Counted from the stretch's first letter, positions 17,978 to 27,247 are shown. The stretch is 64,000 nt of DNA from Pedobacter sp. HDW13 (GCF_011303555.1 NZ_CP049868.1:1240001-1304000), one strand, 5' to 3'. Numbers and translations are program-made. The notes: a model not told the origin generated them from the letters alone.

Positions 17978-18981
17978 TTAGTCTCTAAGCACTAAACGGG
18001 CGGGGATAATCACCTCTTCTGCAGGCAATTTGCTTTTTGAAGAAAGTTGACTTAAAATGAGTTTGATGATGGTTTCGGCTATTTCCTCTAAGGGTTGCTG
18101 AATAGCAGAAATGCGGGAGTATGCAGCTCAAATGCTTCATGATCATCGTAAGCAATAACTGCGAAGTCATCCCCTACTTTTTTATTGATCTGCTTTAAAG
18201 CCTTTAAACCACTAATGGCCAGGTAATTGGTAGCAAACAGCACAGCATCTATTTCTTTATGCTGCAGTAAGCCCTGAATCTGGGCAATGGTTTCACTTTC
18301 TTCTTGGTTAAAATGGATTTTTAAAACAAGGTCTTCATTGTATTTGATTCCGTTATCTTCCAGTGCTTTTTTATAGCCTTCTAAACGCTCGGTAATCTGT
18401 TCTACGTTAATATCGATAGTTACCAGGGCAATGTTCTTTTTACCCTGATCGATAAAGTTTTTGATGGATTGATAAGAAGCATTAAAATGATCTGCACCTA
18501 CGTAACTGGTACTGATATCGGGCAGGTTCCTATCGAAAAGAATTACAGGATTACCGTCGTTTATTAACAGCTGTATATCTTCTTCAATTCCTTTAATTGG
18601 CGAAATAATATAGGCATCGACCTTGCGCGATTTAAACATGTTGATGAGCTCTTTCGCTTTATCTACACTGTTTTCGGTACTAGAATAAATAATTTTATAC
18701 CCTTTTTTGTAAGCTTTATCTTCAATTAGCCTTGCTATCCTCGAAAAGAAAGAATTGGAAATATCTTCGATAATCAAGCCAATGATATTCGAATTTCCGG
18801 TACGCAGGCTTCGGGCGATCTGATTAGGTTTATACCCGCTTTCTTCAATAATTTTCTCTACTTTCTCTATTACTGCCTCACTAATCGATTTCTCTTTTGC
18901 TTTTCCATTAATGATAAAAGAAACTGTAGTGATGGATACGTTTGCTTTAACAGCGATATCTTTGATAGAAAGCGATTTCAT
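17978..18981 (-). pseudogene. LacI/GalR family transcriptional regulator, frameshifted near the C-terminus
   Basis: The N-terminal HTH 'LSIKDIAVKANVSITTVSFIING' (residues 4-26) and hinge 'YKPNQIARSLRTGNSNIIGLI' are textbook LacI, followed by a periplasmic-binding-like ligand domain ('FFSRIARLIEDKAYKKGYKII', 'DAVLFATNYLAISGLKAL', 'VIAYDDHEAFELHTP'). The frame then ends 'AFLLFSNP' at 18088. Restoring one base in the CCCGC near 18115 gives 'ISAIQQPLEEIAETIIKLIL...PARLVLRD', the usual C-terminus, stop at 17978, 334 residues. It is the first gene of the locus and its own product probably binds the TAAAACGTTTTA sites; LacI operators with a central CG are the family norm. A degenerate site lies upstream of it. 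The inducer is likely a mannose-containing sugar (inference). Confidence 0.85.
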
Positions 18982-19081
18982 GTGCCGGGGAGTTCTATTA
19001 GGTTAATCATTCAAAACTAAGCAAAAATTATAGCTTTTATTTTTTTGCATGTTTAAAAACTGCAATTTAACATTTTTTATG

Positions 19082-19094
19082 TTAATCGTTTTAG
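19082..19094. promoter_or_regulatory. Degenerate operator-like site upstream of the LacI gene
   Basis: Reading the minus strand gives CTAAAACGATTAA, one good half site (TAAAACG) and one poor half. It lies about 100 bases before the LacI start codon and could mediate weak autoregulation. A TAGTTTTG -7-like element is at 19012-19019. Confidence 0.3.
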
Positions 19095-19184
19095 AAAGAA
19101 AGAGGGGAATAATAATTATTGAATGAGAGATTTGGGGTTGCGCCAGAAAACACTCAGTCATTCAATATTACAGTCGTTCAATAA

Positions 19185-20291
19185 TTACGCAGATAGATAA
19201 CCTTTAATCAGTTTTGCTGTTTTAGCCGATGCGCCAGGTTTTCCCATCAATTTTAAAAGTTCGTCGTAACCCGCCAGCATTTCACTTCTGCCTGCACCTC
19301 CAAGTATTAAACCTAACTCTTCGTCTATTTTTGGGGTATTGCAATCTTCCTGAATTAGCTCGGTCACGATTTTTTTATCTACGATGAGGTTTACAAGCGA
19401 AATAAACTTAATTTTTACCAGCAAGCGCGCAATGGCAATAGAAATGGTACCACCTTTATAAACCACCACCTGAGGCACTTTAAACAAGGCTGTTTCTAGA
19501 GTAGCCGTACCCGATGCTACAATTGCAGCATGTGCTTGGTGTAACAGGTTGTAAGTATTGTTAAAAACTAAAACTACTTTTTTGTCGCCAGTAAACTGAT
19601 GATAATATTGGTCTGTAAAGGTTGGTGCAGCAGCAATTACAAAGGTATAATCATTATGATTTTCGACCACACTCAGCATTACCGGGAGCAATCGTTCTAT
19701 TTCCTGCTTCCGGCTTCCAGGCAATAATGCAATAATTTTTTTATCGCCTAGCTGGTGCTTTCCGCGAAAGACAGGATCGGGTGTGAACTGTGCAATTTCA
19801 TCTAACAAAGGGTTGCCAATATAATCTACCTGCATGCCCCAGCTTTTGTAAAAATCTACCTCGAATGGCAAAATGCAGAACATATGATCTACAACTCTTT
19901 TAATTTTGAGTACCCGTTTCTGGTTCCAGGCCCAAACCTTTGGCGAAATATAGTAACAAACCTTTATGCCATGTGCTTTGGCAAACTCTGCAATTTTGAG
20001 GTTAAAACCCGGAAAATCGATCAGAATCAACACATCAGGTTTCCAGGCTAACAAATCTTGTTTACAGGCGCTAAGGTTTTTAAAAATAGTACGCAGGTTT
20101 AAAACTACTTCGGTAAAGCCCATAAAAGCCATATCGGCATAATGTTTTACCAGCTCCCCTCCTTCGGCAGCCATTTTATCGCCACCAAAGTAACGGAATA
20201 CAGCTCCACCATCTTCAGCTTTTAATGCTTTCATTAGGTTTGCACCGTGTAAATCGCCTGATGCTTCTCCGGCTACGAGGTAGTATTTCAT
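19185..20291 (-). CDS. lpxB: Lipid-A-disaccharide synthase
   Basis: The protein has 368 residues, the normal LpxB length. It begins 'YYLVAGEASGDLHGANLMKAL', the invariant N-terminal loop of LpxB, and has 'GFTEVVLNLRTIF', 'DVLILIDFPGFNLKIAEFAKAHGIKVCYYISPKVWAWNQKRV', 'LPFEVDFY', 'GNPLLDE', 'ALLPGSRKQEIERLLPVML' and 'ASGTATLETALFKVPQVVVYK'. It transfers the glucosamine unit from UDP-2,3-diacylglucosamine to lipid X to make the lipid A disaccharide at the inner membrane. It lies downstream of surE and a small membrane protein on the same strand, separated from the latter by a 170-base repeat-like spacer. SurE-LpxB linkage is common in Bacteroidota. No oddities. Confidence 0.97.
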   Translation of the reverse strand: MKYYLVAGEASGDLHGANLMKALKAEDGGAVFRYFGGDKMAAEGGELVKHYADMAFMGFTEVVLNLRTIFKNLSACKQDLLAWKPDVLILIDFPGFNLKIAEFAKAHGIKVCYYISPKVWAWNQKRVLKIKRVVDHMFCILPFEVDFYKSWGMQVDYIGNPLLDEIAQFTPDPVFRGKHQLGDKKIIALLPGSRKQEIERLLPVMLSVVENHNDYTFVIAAAPTFTDQYYHQFTGDKKVVLVFNNTYNLLHQAHAAIVASGTATLETALFKVPQVVVYKGGTISIAIARLLVKIKFISLVNLIVDKKIVTELIQEDCNTPKIDEELGLILGGAGRSEMLAGYDELLKLMGKPGASAKTAKLIKGYLSA

Positions 20292-20301
20292 AGGTTGTTA
20301 T

Positions 20302-20463
20302 GTAAGATGTGGGATTGATGATGGAAGATGTAGGAACAATCCCTGTCATCTATTTTACACGTTCTCTGCACAGTTATTTTTGACATAAGATTTGAGATAG
20401 AAATTGTAGTGTCCCCTACATCCATGTTACTTCTTCCATTATCCATTTTACCTATTCCATCAT
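20302..20463. repeat. Imperfect inverted-repeat spacer between lpxB and the small membrane gene
   Basis: The left end has 'gatgatggaagatgtagg' and the right end, read on the other strand, has 'gatgatggaataggtaaaat' and 'ggatgtagggg', so the two ends are imperfect inverted copies. Similar ATGGAAGATG-rich filler occurs at 59200-59275 and 30320-30385. It looks like a degenerate interspersed repeat, not a gene. Confidence 0.4.
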
Positions 20464-20739
20464 CTAAAAGACTTTGTAGGCAAAAAAGGCAAAGGCACAC
20501 AAAAATGTAGCGGCCAGTATGCCTCTTCCAATATTTTCTTTATTGTATTTAAAAAAATATTGCATGGTATATGCGTTTACGGCAATGCCACCAATGTATA
20601 ACAAATCGGCTTTGGTTAAAGAAGCTACATGGTGAATAATATACAAGGCAAGGGAACATAAAATTACCGGTACCAGTAAACCAATTGCCAAACCAACCCA
20701 TACCGAATTATTCAATGCTTTTAATCGATCGTTCATCAC
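20464..20739 (-). CDS. Small integral membrane protein of unknown function
   Basis: The protein has 91 residues with three hydrophobic stretches (about 13-37, 46-62 and 72-90) and short polar ends 'MMNDRLKALNNSVW' and 'FKYNKENIGRG'. I do not recognise the family. Its stop-to-start distance from surE is 7 bases, so it is cotranscribed with surE and possibly lpxB. Conservation of this trio in relatives would support a cell-envelope role, but none can be assigned from sequence alone. Confidence 0.7.
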   Translation of the reverse strand: MMNDRLKALNNSVWVGLAIGLLVPVILCSLALYIIHHVASLTKADLLYIGGIAVNAYTMQYFFKYNKENIGRGILAATFLCAFAFFAYKVF

Positions 20740-20746
20740 CTTGTGG

Positions 20747-21592
20747 TTAACCTAAATTAATGCCATCGGGTGCAGAAACCTTGGTGGCAATGCCTACCTG
20801 TTTAGAATCTTTTCCACCAGTAAAATTCCAGGTGTTTAGCGTTTGGATGGCATGGTGCGCGGTTAAATCGAACTGTACCGGAACAATAGATACGTAGCCG
20901 TTTTCTAAAGCCCAAACATCGGTATCTTCTCCTTTATCAAAGTTTTCGAAAACACCCGTAAGCCAGTAATACGGACGTTTGTATGGATCGGTTCTTTCTT
21001 CAAACTCCTCCATCCACTTGGCATTGGCCTGGCGGCAAACTTTAACCCCTTTCAGGTTATCTCCTTTGGGAAAATTAACATTTAAAAGGGTGCCTTCCGG
21101 CAAACCGTTTTCAAGAAGCTGCTCGCAAATATTTTTTATATAAGGTTTGGTATGACTAAAATCAGCATCAGCAGCAAAATCATCTAAAGAGAAACCAACT
21201 GATGGTATTTTTTCAATAGCTCCTTCAACTGCAGCTGACATGGTACCAGAATACAGTACATTAACCGAATTATTTAAACCATGGTTAATTCCGGATACAC
21301 ACAAATCGGGCTTTTTACCTTTAAAAATTTTATTTACAGCAATTTTAACGCAATCAACAGGTGTACCGCTGCATTTATACATCTCAACGCCTTCATATAG
21401 ATCAACTTTATCAAAACGAATCGGTTTGCCAATGGTAATAGCGTGCCCCATTCCACTCTGTGGACTATCGGGAGCTACCACAACCACATTGCCCAGCTCT
21501 TGCATTACTTCCATTAAATTCTTTATACCAGTAGCTGTAATTCCATCGTCGTTTACAACTAAAATATTTGGTTTTGTGCCCTGCTTTGTCAT
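20747..21592 (-). CDS. surE: 5'/3'-nucleotidase SurE
   Basis: The protein has 281 residues from the ATG at 21592. The open frame extends 12 codons further, but 'MTKQGTKPNILVVNDDGI' puts the invariant metal-binding N-D-D-G at residues 14-17, as in other SurE proteins. Further motifs are 'VVVVAPDSPQSGMGHAITIG' (the Ser/Asn metal site region), 'GTPVDCVKIAVNKI', 'DLCVSGINHGLNNSVNVLYSGTMSAAVEGA' and 'TLLNVNFP'. It is a metal-dependent nucleoside monophosphate phosphatase of the cytosol. A short C-terminal extension ends 'KVSAPDGINLG'. The small membrane gene begins 7 bases downstream. Confidence 0.96.
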   Translation of the reverse strand: MTKQGTKPNILVVNDDGITATGIKNLMEVMQELGNVVVVAPDSPQSGMGHAITIGKPIRFDKVDLYEGVEMYKCSGTPVDCVKIAVNKIFKGKKPDLCVSGINHGLNNSVNVLYSGTMSAAVEGAIEKIPSVGFSLDDFAADADFSHTKPYIKNICEQLLENGLPEGTLLNVNFPKGDNLKGVKVCRQANAKWMEEFEERTDPYKRPYYWLTGVFENFDKGEDTDVWALENGYVSIVPVQFDLTAHHAIQTLNTWNFTGGKDSKQVGIATKVSAPDGINLG

Positions 21593-22120
21593 GCCGGTAA
21601 AAATACAGATTATAAATTCAAGGCACAATAAGTATTGCTTTAAGAGATCTGATTACTGTTAAGAACATACCATAGAAACATGTTATTTATAATTAGCCAA
21701 TCAATATATTGGATCAAATATCTTTTTAAATAATAGTGTTTTCATTTACATGTAATCAATAATAAAAGGGGCGATCAATAGTCTGATTTCACTATCGTTA
21801 ATCAATGAAATTAATAGGAACAGCTTTTTAATATCACCCTCACTTATAATATACTTTTCCGAGATTAATTAATGCCGTTACAATCTATATAAATACAGAA
21901 GAGATTAAAAATCCTCACCAACGGGTAACAGGATGCAGGGCTTAAGTGGGTATCTACTCCATAGTTTCTAAATCTTTTCTTCGACAATCCTTAACCCACC
22001 AACCGAAAGCTTGCTAAACCTGTGGTATAGGCAAGTGCCAACAACACTTAGCTTTTACCAGTGTATAACCAAAGCAATCCTCCACCTAAGGCAAAGCAGT
22101 ACCCAAGCAAGCCTGTCTGG

Positions 22121-22164
22121 AAGGTGGCATAAATGTGGAGTAAATGTGGAATAAAGGTGGGGTG
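22121..22164. repeat. Four tandem 11-bp units in the gene-free stretch
   Basis: The units AAGGTGGCATA, AATGTGGAGTA, AATGTGGAATA and AAGGTGGGGTG follow one another without gaps. The shared core is AAkGTGG, and the 11-bp period is close to one helical turn. Confidence 0.65.
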
Positions 22165-22524
22165 CTGTGATGTTTTGTGGATTTTTAATCAGATTGACTA
22201 AAATGGGGTATTATCGCTTTTGTTTAACCTAATATACAAAAATTAAGGCTATCTAAAATGGAACTATTAAAGTTAAAGGAAACATCAATCTGCGGGAAAC
22301 AACCCAACTGCAATCTGGCTTACAAATCCCCGACCTACGAGGAACCAATAGACTAATTCCAATCATATCTAAAAAGCATAAGTCAAGCTGCAGCACTGTC
22401 TGGCCCGCTAAGACTTGCGCTAGTGATGGATAGAGACAATTTATAGTTTGAAAAGGGTGTATAAATCTGATTTATATGCCAAAATCATTTATTCCTACCT
22501 ATTTAGTTCTGAAATGAAAAAGTA

Positions 22525-22556
22525 TTTCATAACGTAACAGAAAGGCTATATATTTG
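22525..22556 (+). promoter_or_regulatory. Probable Bacteroidota-type promoter for the M16 peptidase
   Basis: The -7 element TATATTTG at 22549-22556 matches TAnnTTTG, with TTTC (one mismatch to TTTG) 20 bases upstream. Transcription would start near 22563, giving a leader of about 84 bases. Confidence 0.45.
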
Positions 22557-22646
22557 AACAAATAACTTATTAAAAATGAATGCTGTATTTTATCAGATCG
22601 TAAAAAACAAAATACAAGCGCATTATCATAAACCAAAACCATTTCA

Positions 22647-25580
22647 ATGAAATTCAAACTATTTACTTTGGCTTGTTTTCTGATTACGGGTTCTATTGCG
22701 AAAGCACAGACCACCTATCAATGGAAAACAGGGACCTCGGGCGGATTTACGTATAAATATGTAACCAACGACCCGACTAAGACACGTTTTTACACGCTAA
22801 AAAACGGTTTGACAGTAATCTTATCGCAAAACAACAAAGAGCCTAACATTACCTACAAAATGGCAGTTAGGGCGGGTAGTAACACCGACCCTCGCACCAA
22901 TACAGGTTTGGCGCACTATTTAGAGCATCTTTTGTTTAAAGGAACCGATAAGTTTGGAACGCTGAACTATGCCAAAGAAAAACCACTTTTGGATAAAATC
23001 GAATCGCTTTACGAGGTTTATAACAAAACTACCGATCCGGCTAAGCGTAAAGAAATTTACAAAGAGATAGATAAAACTTCGGGCGAAGCATCTAACTATT
23101 CGATTGCGAATGAGTACGATAAGATGATGAAATCGATCGGCAGCGGCTCTACAAATGCACATACTTCTGTAGAAGAAACTGTTTACGAAGAAGATCTTCC
23201 ATCAAATGCTATCGATAAGTTTCTTGCAGTACAGGCTGAGCGTTTCCGCGCACCGGTTTTCCGTATTTTCCACACCGAGTTAGAAGCGGTATACGAAGAG
23301 AAAAACATCGGTATGGATAATGATGGACGTAAAATGTACGAAAAAATGCTTTACTCATTGTTTCCTACCCACAATTACGGTCAACAAACCACTATTGGTA
23401 CCATTGAGCATTTAAAAAACCCTTCATTAATCGAAATCAGAAAATATTACAACAAATATTATGTACCAAATAACATGGCCTTAATCATGTCGGGTGATAT
23501 TAATTATGATGAGTTGATTAAAAAAATCGATAAAGATTTTGCTTACATGGTTCCTAAACCATTTACGCTTTATAATCCTGCTCCCGAAAAACCTTTAACC
23601 CAGATACAAACAGTTGATATTTACGGTCCTAGTGCCGAGAATTTATATGTTGCTTACAGAGGTTTTGCACAAAACACTCGCCAAAGCTTATTGTTAGATT
23701 TAATCGGCAGCATTTTATCTAATGGTAAAGCTGGTTTAATGGATATTAACATCAACAAACAACAAAAAATGTTGCGTGCAGGTGCGGGTTATAATTCGAT
23801 GAAAGATTACGGTATTTTCATTTTATCGGGATCGCCAAAAGCAGGACAAAGTTTAGAAGAAGCTCAAAAATTGTTATTAGAGCAAGTAGAACTGCTTAAA
23901 AAAGGCGAGTTTGATGAAAGCCTGATTAAAGCAACTGTAGCTAACATTAAACTGGCCGAATTGCAAGGGTTTGATAATAATGATGTACGTGCTGATGCTA
24001 CCATGAATGCCTTTATCCAGAACAGAGGCGCTGAGTGGGACAAAACATTGGCTTCTACTGATGCCATGGCTAAAATAACCAAAAAGGAAATTGTAGATTT
24101 TGCCAATAAATTTTTCATCAACAACTATGTTTCTATACTGAAACATAAAGGTGAAGATAAAAGCATTGTTAAAGTAGAAAAACCTACAATTACAGCTGTT
24201 AAAACCAATGTAAACGAAGTTTCTCCTTTTACAAAAAACATTATTGCTGCTCCGGTAAAACCAATTGCACCTAAATTTTTAGATTATACTAAAGACCTTA
24301 ATTTCGGCAAAGCAGGTATTGCCGATGTAATTGCTGTACAAAATGCCGAAAACGGAATTTTCCGTATGAGCTATCGTTTTGATATGGGTTCTTACAATTA
24401 CAAACTGTTGCCCTATGCTTCGCAATATTTATCTTTCTTAAGCACTGATAAATATTCGGCAGAAGATATTAGCAAAGCATTTTACAACATTGCATGTAGC
24501 TATAGCATAAACGTTAGTAATGATGTAACAACGGTATCAATTAGTGGTTTACAAGAGAATTTCGACAAAGCTGTAGCTTTGGTAGAAGATGTTTTGGCGA
24601 ACTGCAAACCAAACGAAAAAGCTTTAGAAGATTTAAAAGGCCGTTTGTTAAAATCGAGAGAAAACGCAAAGCTGAACAAATCATCAATCCTTGGTGGTTT
24701 AATGAGTTATGCACAGTTTGGTGCGGTTAATCCTTTCAACTACGGTTTAACAAACGATGAAATCAAGAACATGAAATCGGCTGATCTGATTTACATCTTG
24801 CATAATCTAACCAATTACAAACACACCATTACTTATTACGGTCCTAAAACGCTAGCTGCATTCTCGGCCGATATTGTGAAGGCACATCCTTTGGCAAAAG
24901 AATTTACTGATGCTGCGCCGATTAAGAAATTTACCTATACCAAAACCGATTCGACTAAAGTTTACTTTGCTGATTATGATATGGTTCAGGCAGAAATTCG
25001 TTGGGTGCGCAATGCTGGTTTATATGATCCGGCTAATTCAGCAAAAATTGCTTTATTCAACAATTATTTTGGCGGCGGTATGGGTTCGGTAGTATTCCAA
25101 ACCATCCGCGAATCTAAAGCTCTAGCTTATTCTACTTTCGCAGTATATTCTTCGCCAAACAGTAAGGATAAAGAAAATGCAATTATTGCATACGTAGGTA
25201 CACAGGCTGATAAAATGAACGATGCAGTAGCAGGAATGAATGATTTGTTAACTACTTTACCAGAGTCTGATAAATCGTTCGCACTTTCTAAAACCAACTC
25301 ATTAAATGGCTTAGAAACCAGCCGTATTACCAAAGATGGCATCATTTACAGCTATCTTTCGGATAAAAAACTTGGTTTCGACCACGATTCGAGAATTGAT
25401 GAGTATGCTAACTTAAAACCGCTAACCTTCAATGATGTAAAATCATTCCACCAGACTAATCTTTCGGGCAAGCCTTACAGCTATTGTATTGTTGCTTCTG
25501 AAAAGAAAATCAACATGGCCGATTTAGCCAAGTTTGGTCCGGTAACTAAATTAAGCCTGGAGCAAATTTTTGGATACTAA
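22647..25580 (+). CDS. Secreted M16 family zinc peptidase (pitrilysin-like, two-module)
   Basis: The protein has 977 residues with a signal peptide of about 20 (S-I-A-K-A-Q). The inverted zinc motif H-Y-L-E-H is at 90-94 in 'NTGLAHYLEHLLFKGTDKFG', and the downstream Glu ligand is in 'TELEAVYEEKNIGMDNDG'. Two M16 modules follow: N-terminal catalytic (about 45-500) and C-terminal inactive (about 560-977) with 'NNYFGGGMGSVVFQTIRESKALAYSTFA'. An insertion of about 60 residues after the zinc motif ('EVYNKTTDPAKRKEIYKEID') is shared by many Bacteroidota M16 proteins. It acts in the periplasm on peptides; the substrate is unknown. It is a single-gene unit with its own promoter upstream and a bidirectional terminator shared with the next gene. 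Confidence 0.93.
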   Translation: MKFKLFTLACFLITGSIAKAQTTYQWKTGTSGGFTYKYVTNDPTKTRFYTLKNGLTVILSQNNKEPNITYKMAVRAGSNTDPRTNTGLAHYLEHLLFKGTDKFGTLNYAKEKPLLDKIESLYEVYNKTTDPAKRKEIYKEIDKTSGEASNYSIANEYDKMMKSIGSGSTNAHTSVEETVYEEDLPSNAIDKFLAVQAERFRAPVFRIFHTELEAVYEEKNIGMDNDGRKMYEKMLYSLFPTHNYGQQTTIGTIEHLKNPSLIEIRKYYNKYYVPNNMALIMSGDINYDELIKKIDKDFAYMVPKPFTLYNPAPEKPLTQIQTVDIYGPSAENLYVAYRGFAQNTRQSLLLDLIGSILSNGKAGLMDININKQQKMLRAGAGYNSMKDYGIFILSGSPKAGQSLEEAQKLLLEQVELLKKGEFDESLIKATVANIKLAELQGFDNNDVRADATMNAFIQNRGAEWDKTLASTDAMAKITKKEIVDFANKFFINNYVSILKHKGEDKSIVKVEKPTITAVKTNVNEVSPFTKNIIAAPVKPIAPKFLDYTKDLNFGKAGIADVIAVQNAENGIFRMSYRFDMGSYNYKLLPYASQYLSFLSTDKYSAEDISKAFYNIACSYSINVSNDVTTVSISGLQENFDKAVALVEDVLANCKPNEKALEDLKGRLLKSRENAKLNKSSILGGLMSYAQFGAVNPFNYGLTNDEIKNMKSADLIYILHNLTNYKHTITYYGPKTLAAFSADIVKAHPLAKEFTDAAPIKKFTYTKTDSTKVYFADYDMVQAEIRWVRNAGLYDPANSAKIALFNNYFGGGMGSVVFQTIRESKALAYSTFAVYSSPNSKDKENAIIAYVGTQADKMNDAVAGMNDLLTTLPESDKSFALSKTNSLNGLETSRITKDGIIYSYLSDKKLGFDHDSRIDEYANLKPLTFNDVKSFHQTNLSGKPYSYCIVASEKKINMADLAKFGPVTKLSLEQIFGY

Positions 25581-25685
25581 TTTTAAAGGTAAAAGCTGAA
25601 AGACCAAAGCGAAAAGCTTAGATGCCCTAAGATGTCTAAGGTAGTAAAAGTCCCAGTCTAAAAGCTGAAGTTAGATTAATTCATA

Positions 25686-25722
25686 AAAAAGCGTTCTGAT
25701 CACTTGTCAGAACGCTTTTTTT
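25686..25722. terminator. Bidirectional terminator between the M16 peptidase and the luciferase-like gene
   Basis: The 14-base arms AAAAAGCGTTCTGA / TCAGAACGCTTTTT end in T-tracts on both strands and sit between two convergent genes. The preceding 25590-25680 is repeat-like filler (AAAAGCTGAA copies at both ends). Confidence 0.85.
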
Positions 25723-25738
25723 ATCTACCTACAATCAA

Positions 25739-26743
25739 TTATCCGAAAACACTGGCAAATAGTTTATTCGAATGCAATTTTGACTGGTGATCGTAAATAT
25801 GCGAAGTACTCATGATTTCGTTAACCCCATGTTTTGAAATGAAGCTATTCAACTCTCCTTTTATAGTTTCGGTACTTCCAATAAAAGAATAGTACAACAT
25901 TTGTTCTACCGCTTCCTTTTCAAGCTGATCCCAATATAGGTCAATATTATCAACTGCTGGTTTTAACAGCTCTCTTTTGCCGGTAATTACGCCTAAAAAC
26001 ATTCTTTTAACAGAAGTGGCTAAACGATTGGCTTCGGCATCGGTATCGGCAGCTACCACATTTACACAGGCCATGACATAGGGCGCTGACAAAAACTGAG
26101 AAGGCTTAAAGTTATTGCGGTAAATAGCAATGGCCTGCTCAAAGTAAGCAGGAGCAAAGTGACTTGCAAAAGCATATGGCAAACCTTTTTCTGCTGCAAG
26201 TCTGGCACTATCTGTACTCGATCCTAAAACCCAAATCGGAATATCTAGTCCTTCGCCAGGAATAGCGCGTACACTAGCCTTATTGTTTTCGGCCGAGAAC
26301 AACCTCTGCAACTTATCAATATCATTAGGAAAACTGTGCACGGCATGCATATTTTCGCCTCTGATGGCCATTGCAGTAACCTGATCGGTACCAGGCGCCC
26401 TGCCCAGGCCCAAATCTATGCGGTTTGGATAAAGCGAAGCCAGCGTACCAAACTGCTCGGCTACAATTAATGGTGCGTGGTTAGGCAACATAATACCGCC
26501 TGAACCAACGCGAATTGATTTTGTCCCACCCGCAATAAAGCCAATTAACACAGCTGTAGCCGAACTGGCTACCCCAGCCATATTGTGGTGTTCGGCAAAC
26601 CAGTAACGCCGGTAGCCCAAATCTTCTGATTGTTTAGCCAGTGCTAAACTTGTCTTAAAAGTATCGGCGGCGGTATGTCCATCTAAAACGGTGGCCAGAT
26701 CGAGCACAGAGAAAGGTATATTTTTTAATAAATTCGAATCCAT
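25739..26743 (-). CDS. LLM class flavin-dependent oxidoreductase (luciferase-like monooxygenase)
   Basis: The protein has 334 residues from the ATG at 26743; the open frame is 16 codons longer but those are hydrophobic and unlike the family, and TCTCC precedes the chosen start. The family signature is plain: 'PFSVLDLATVLDG', 'LGYRRYWFAEHHNMAGVASSATAVLIGFIAGGTKSIRVGSGGIMLPNHAPL', 'PNRIDLGLGRAPGTD' and 'IWVLGSSTDSARLAAEKGLPYAFASHFAP'. It belongs to the single-component TIM-barrel group (MsnO8/YhbW-like) that has no known partner flavin reductase. The substrate is unknown. It is a single gene, convergent with the M16 peptidase. Confidence 0.93.
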   Translation of the reverse strand: MDSNLLKNIPFSVLDLATVLDGHTAADTFKTSLALAKQSEDLGYRRYWFAEHHNMAGVASSATAVLIGFIAGGTKSIRVGSGGIMLPNHAPLIVAEQFGTLASLYPNRIDLGLGRAPGTDQVTAMAIRGENMHAVHSFPNDIDKLQRLFSAENNKASVRAIPGEGLDIPIWVLGSSTDSARLAAEKGLPYAFASHFAPAYFEQAIAIYRNNFKPSQFLSAPYVMACVNVVAADTDAEANRLATSVKRMFLGVITGKRELLKPAVDNIDLYWDQLEKEAVEQMLYYSFIGSTETIKGELNSFISKHGVNEIMSTSHIYDHQSKLHSNKLFASVFG

Positions 26744-26856
26744 TTTTATAGGAGATTTTAACACCAGCAAAAGTATTCTTAAAACCAGCAAGTGCCTGCG
26801 GTTACCTGCACATATGACCTAAAGGCTACATTAATGAAAAGTATAAAACAAAGAAA

Positions 26857-26876
26857 GCAGCCAAAATTTTGACTGC
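26857..26876 (-). terminator. Terminator after csbD-like gene
   Basis: The stem GCAG-CAAAATTTTG-CTGC (one mismatch) is followed on the minus strand by TTTCTTTGTTTTAT. It lies 25 bases past the CsbD stop. Confidence 0.55.
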
Positions 26877-26900
26877 TCCCATCTTCCTATACTACTGCTA

Positions 26901-27086
26901 TTAAAGGGAATTTATCCATTTCACCAGTTCCTCTCTACCTTTTCCCGTTTTTTGTTGCAGCTTCCCTAACAACTCATCATCCTGCCCTTCCTCATGTTTC
27001 AAATCATCGTCAGTTAAATCGGCATAAGCCTGTTTAACTTTCCCTTTTATTTCATTCCACTTTCCTTTTAATTCTAACTTATCCAT
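26901..27086 (-). CDS. CsbD family stress-response protein
   Basis: The protein has 61 residues: '[29 protein letters not shown]' is the standard CsbD opening (K-G-x-W-x-x-x-K-G-K-x-K-x-x-x-G/A-x-L-T-D-D), followed by '[28 protein letters not shown]'. It is small, highly charged, helical and cytosolic. CsbD was first seen as a sigma-B-controlled general stress protein in Bacillus; its molecular role is not known. It is monocistronic here with a terminator after it. Confidence 0.93.
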   Translation of the reverse strand: MDKLELKGKWNEIKGKVKQAYADLTDDDLKHEEGQDDELLGKLQQKTGKGREELVKWINSL

Positions 27087-27191
27087 GCGTGTATGTTTTT
27101 CTAAATGTTAATGTTATACTTTAAAAAACAGCTATAGCCTGCTATTGTTTTGAAATAAAACAGATACTTCACTCCTATTTAAAATTTTGAG

Positions 27192-27221
27192 CAAAAAAAA
27201 AGCCCCCGGAGTTTCCGGGGA
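27192..27221 (-). terminator. Terminator after acs
   Basis: The stem CCCCGGA / TCCGGGG has a 3-base loop and is followed on the minus strand by GGCTTTTTTTTTGC. It lies 26 bases past the acs stop. Confidence 0.85.
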
Positions 27222-27247
27222 CAGGTAATATTTATCGTTTTTAAAAA

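Larger units (their letters stand above)
21593..22646. other. About 1 kb without a recognisable gene between surE and the M16 peptidase
   Basis: I find only short frames with stops. The minus strand around 21960-22180 gives broken pieces such as 'GYCFALGGGLLWLYTGKS', and the plus strand around 22260-22440 gives 'MELLKLKETSICGKQPNC' and 'ISQAAALSGPLRLALVMD'. These could be remnants of lost genes, but I cannot name them. An 11-bp tandem repeat is at 22121-22164 and a likely promoter for the peptidase is at 22525-22556. Confidence 0.5.

Noticed and set aside
20288..20500. 70-codon minus-strand frame between lpxB and the small membrane gene
   Set aside because: It is made of the repeat-like spacer, has no protein-like pattern and overlaps the 3' end of the membrane gene.
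22499..22714. 71-codon minus-strand frame over the start of the M16 peptidase
   Set aside because: It overlaps the promoter and signal peptide of a certain gene and resembles nothing.
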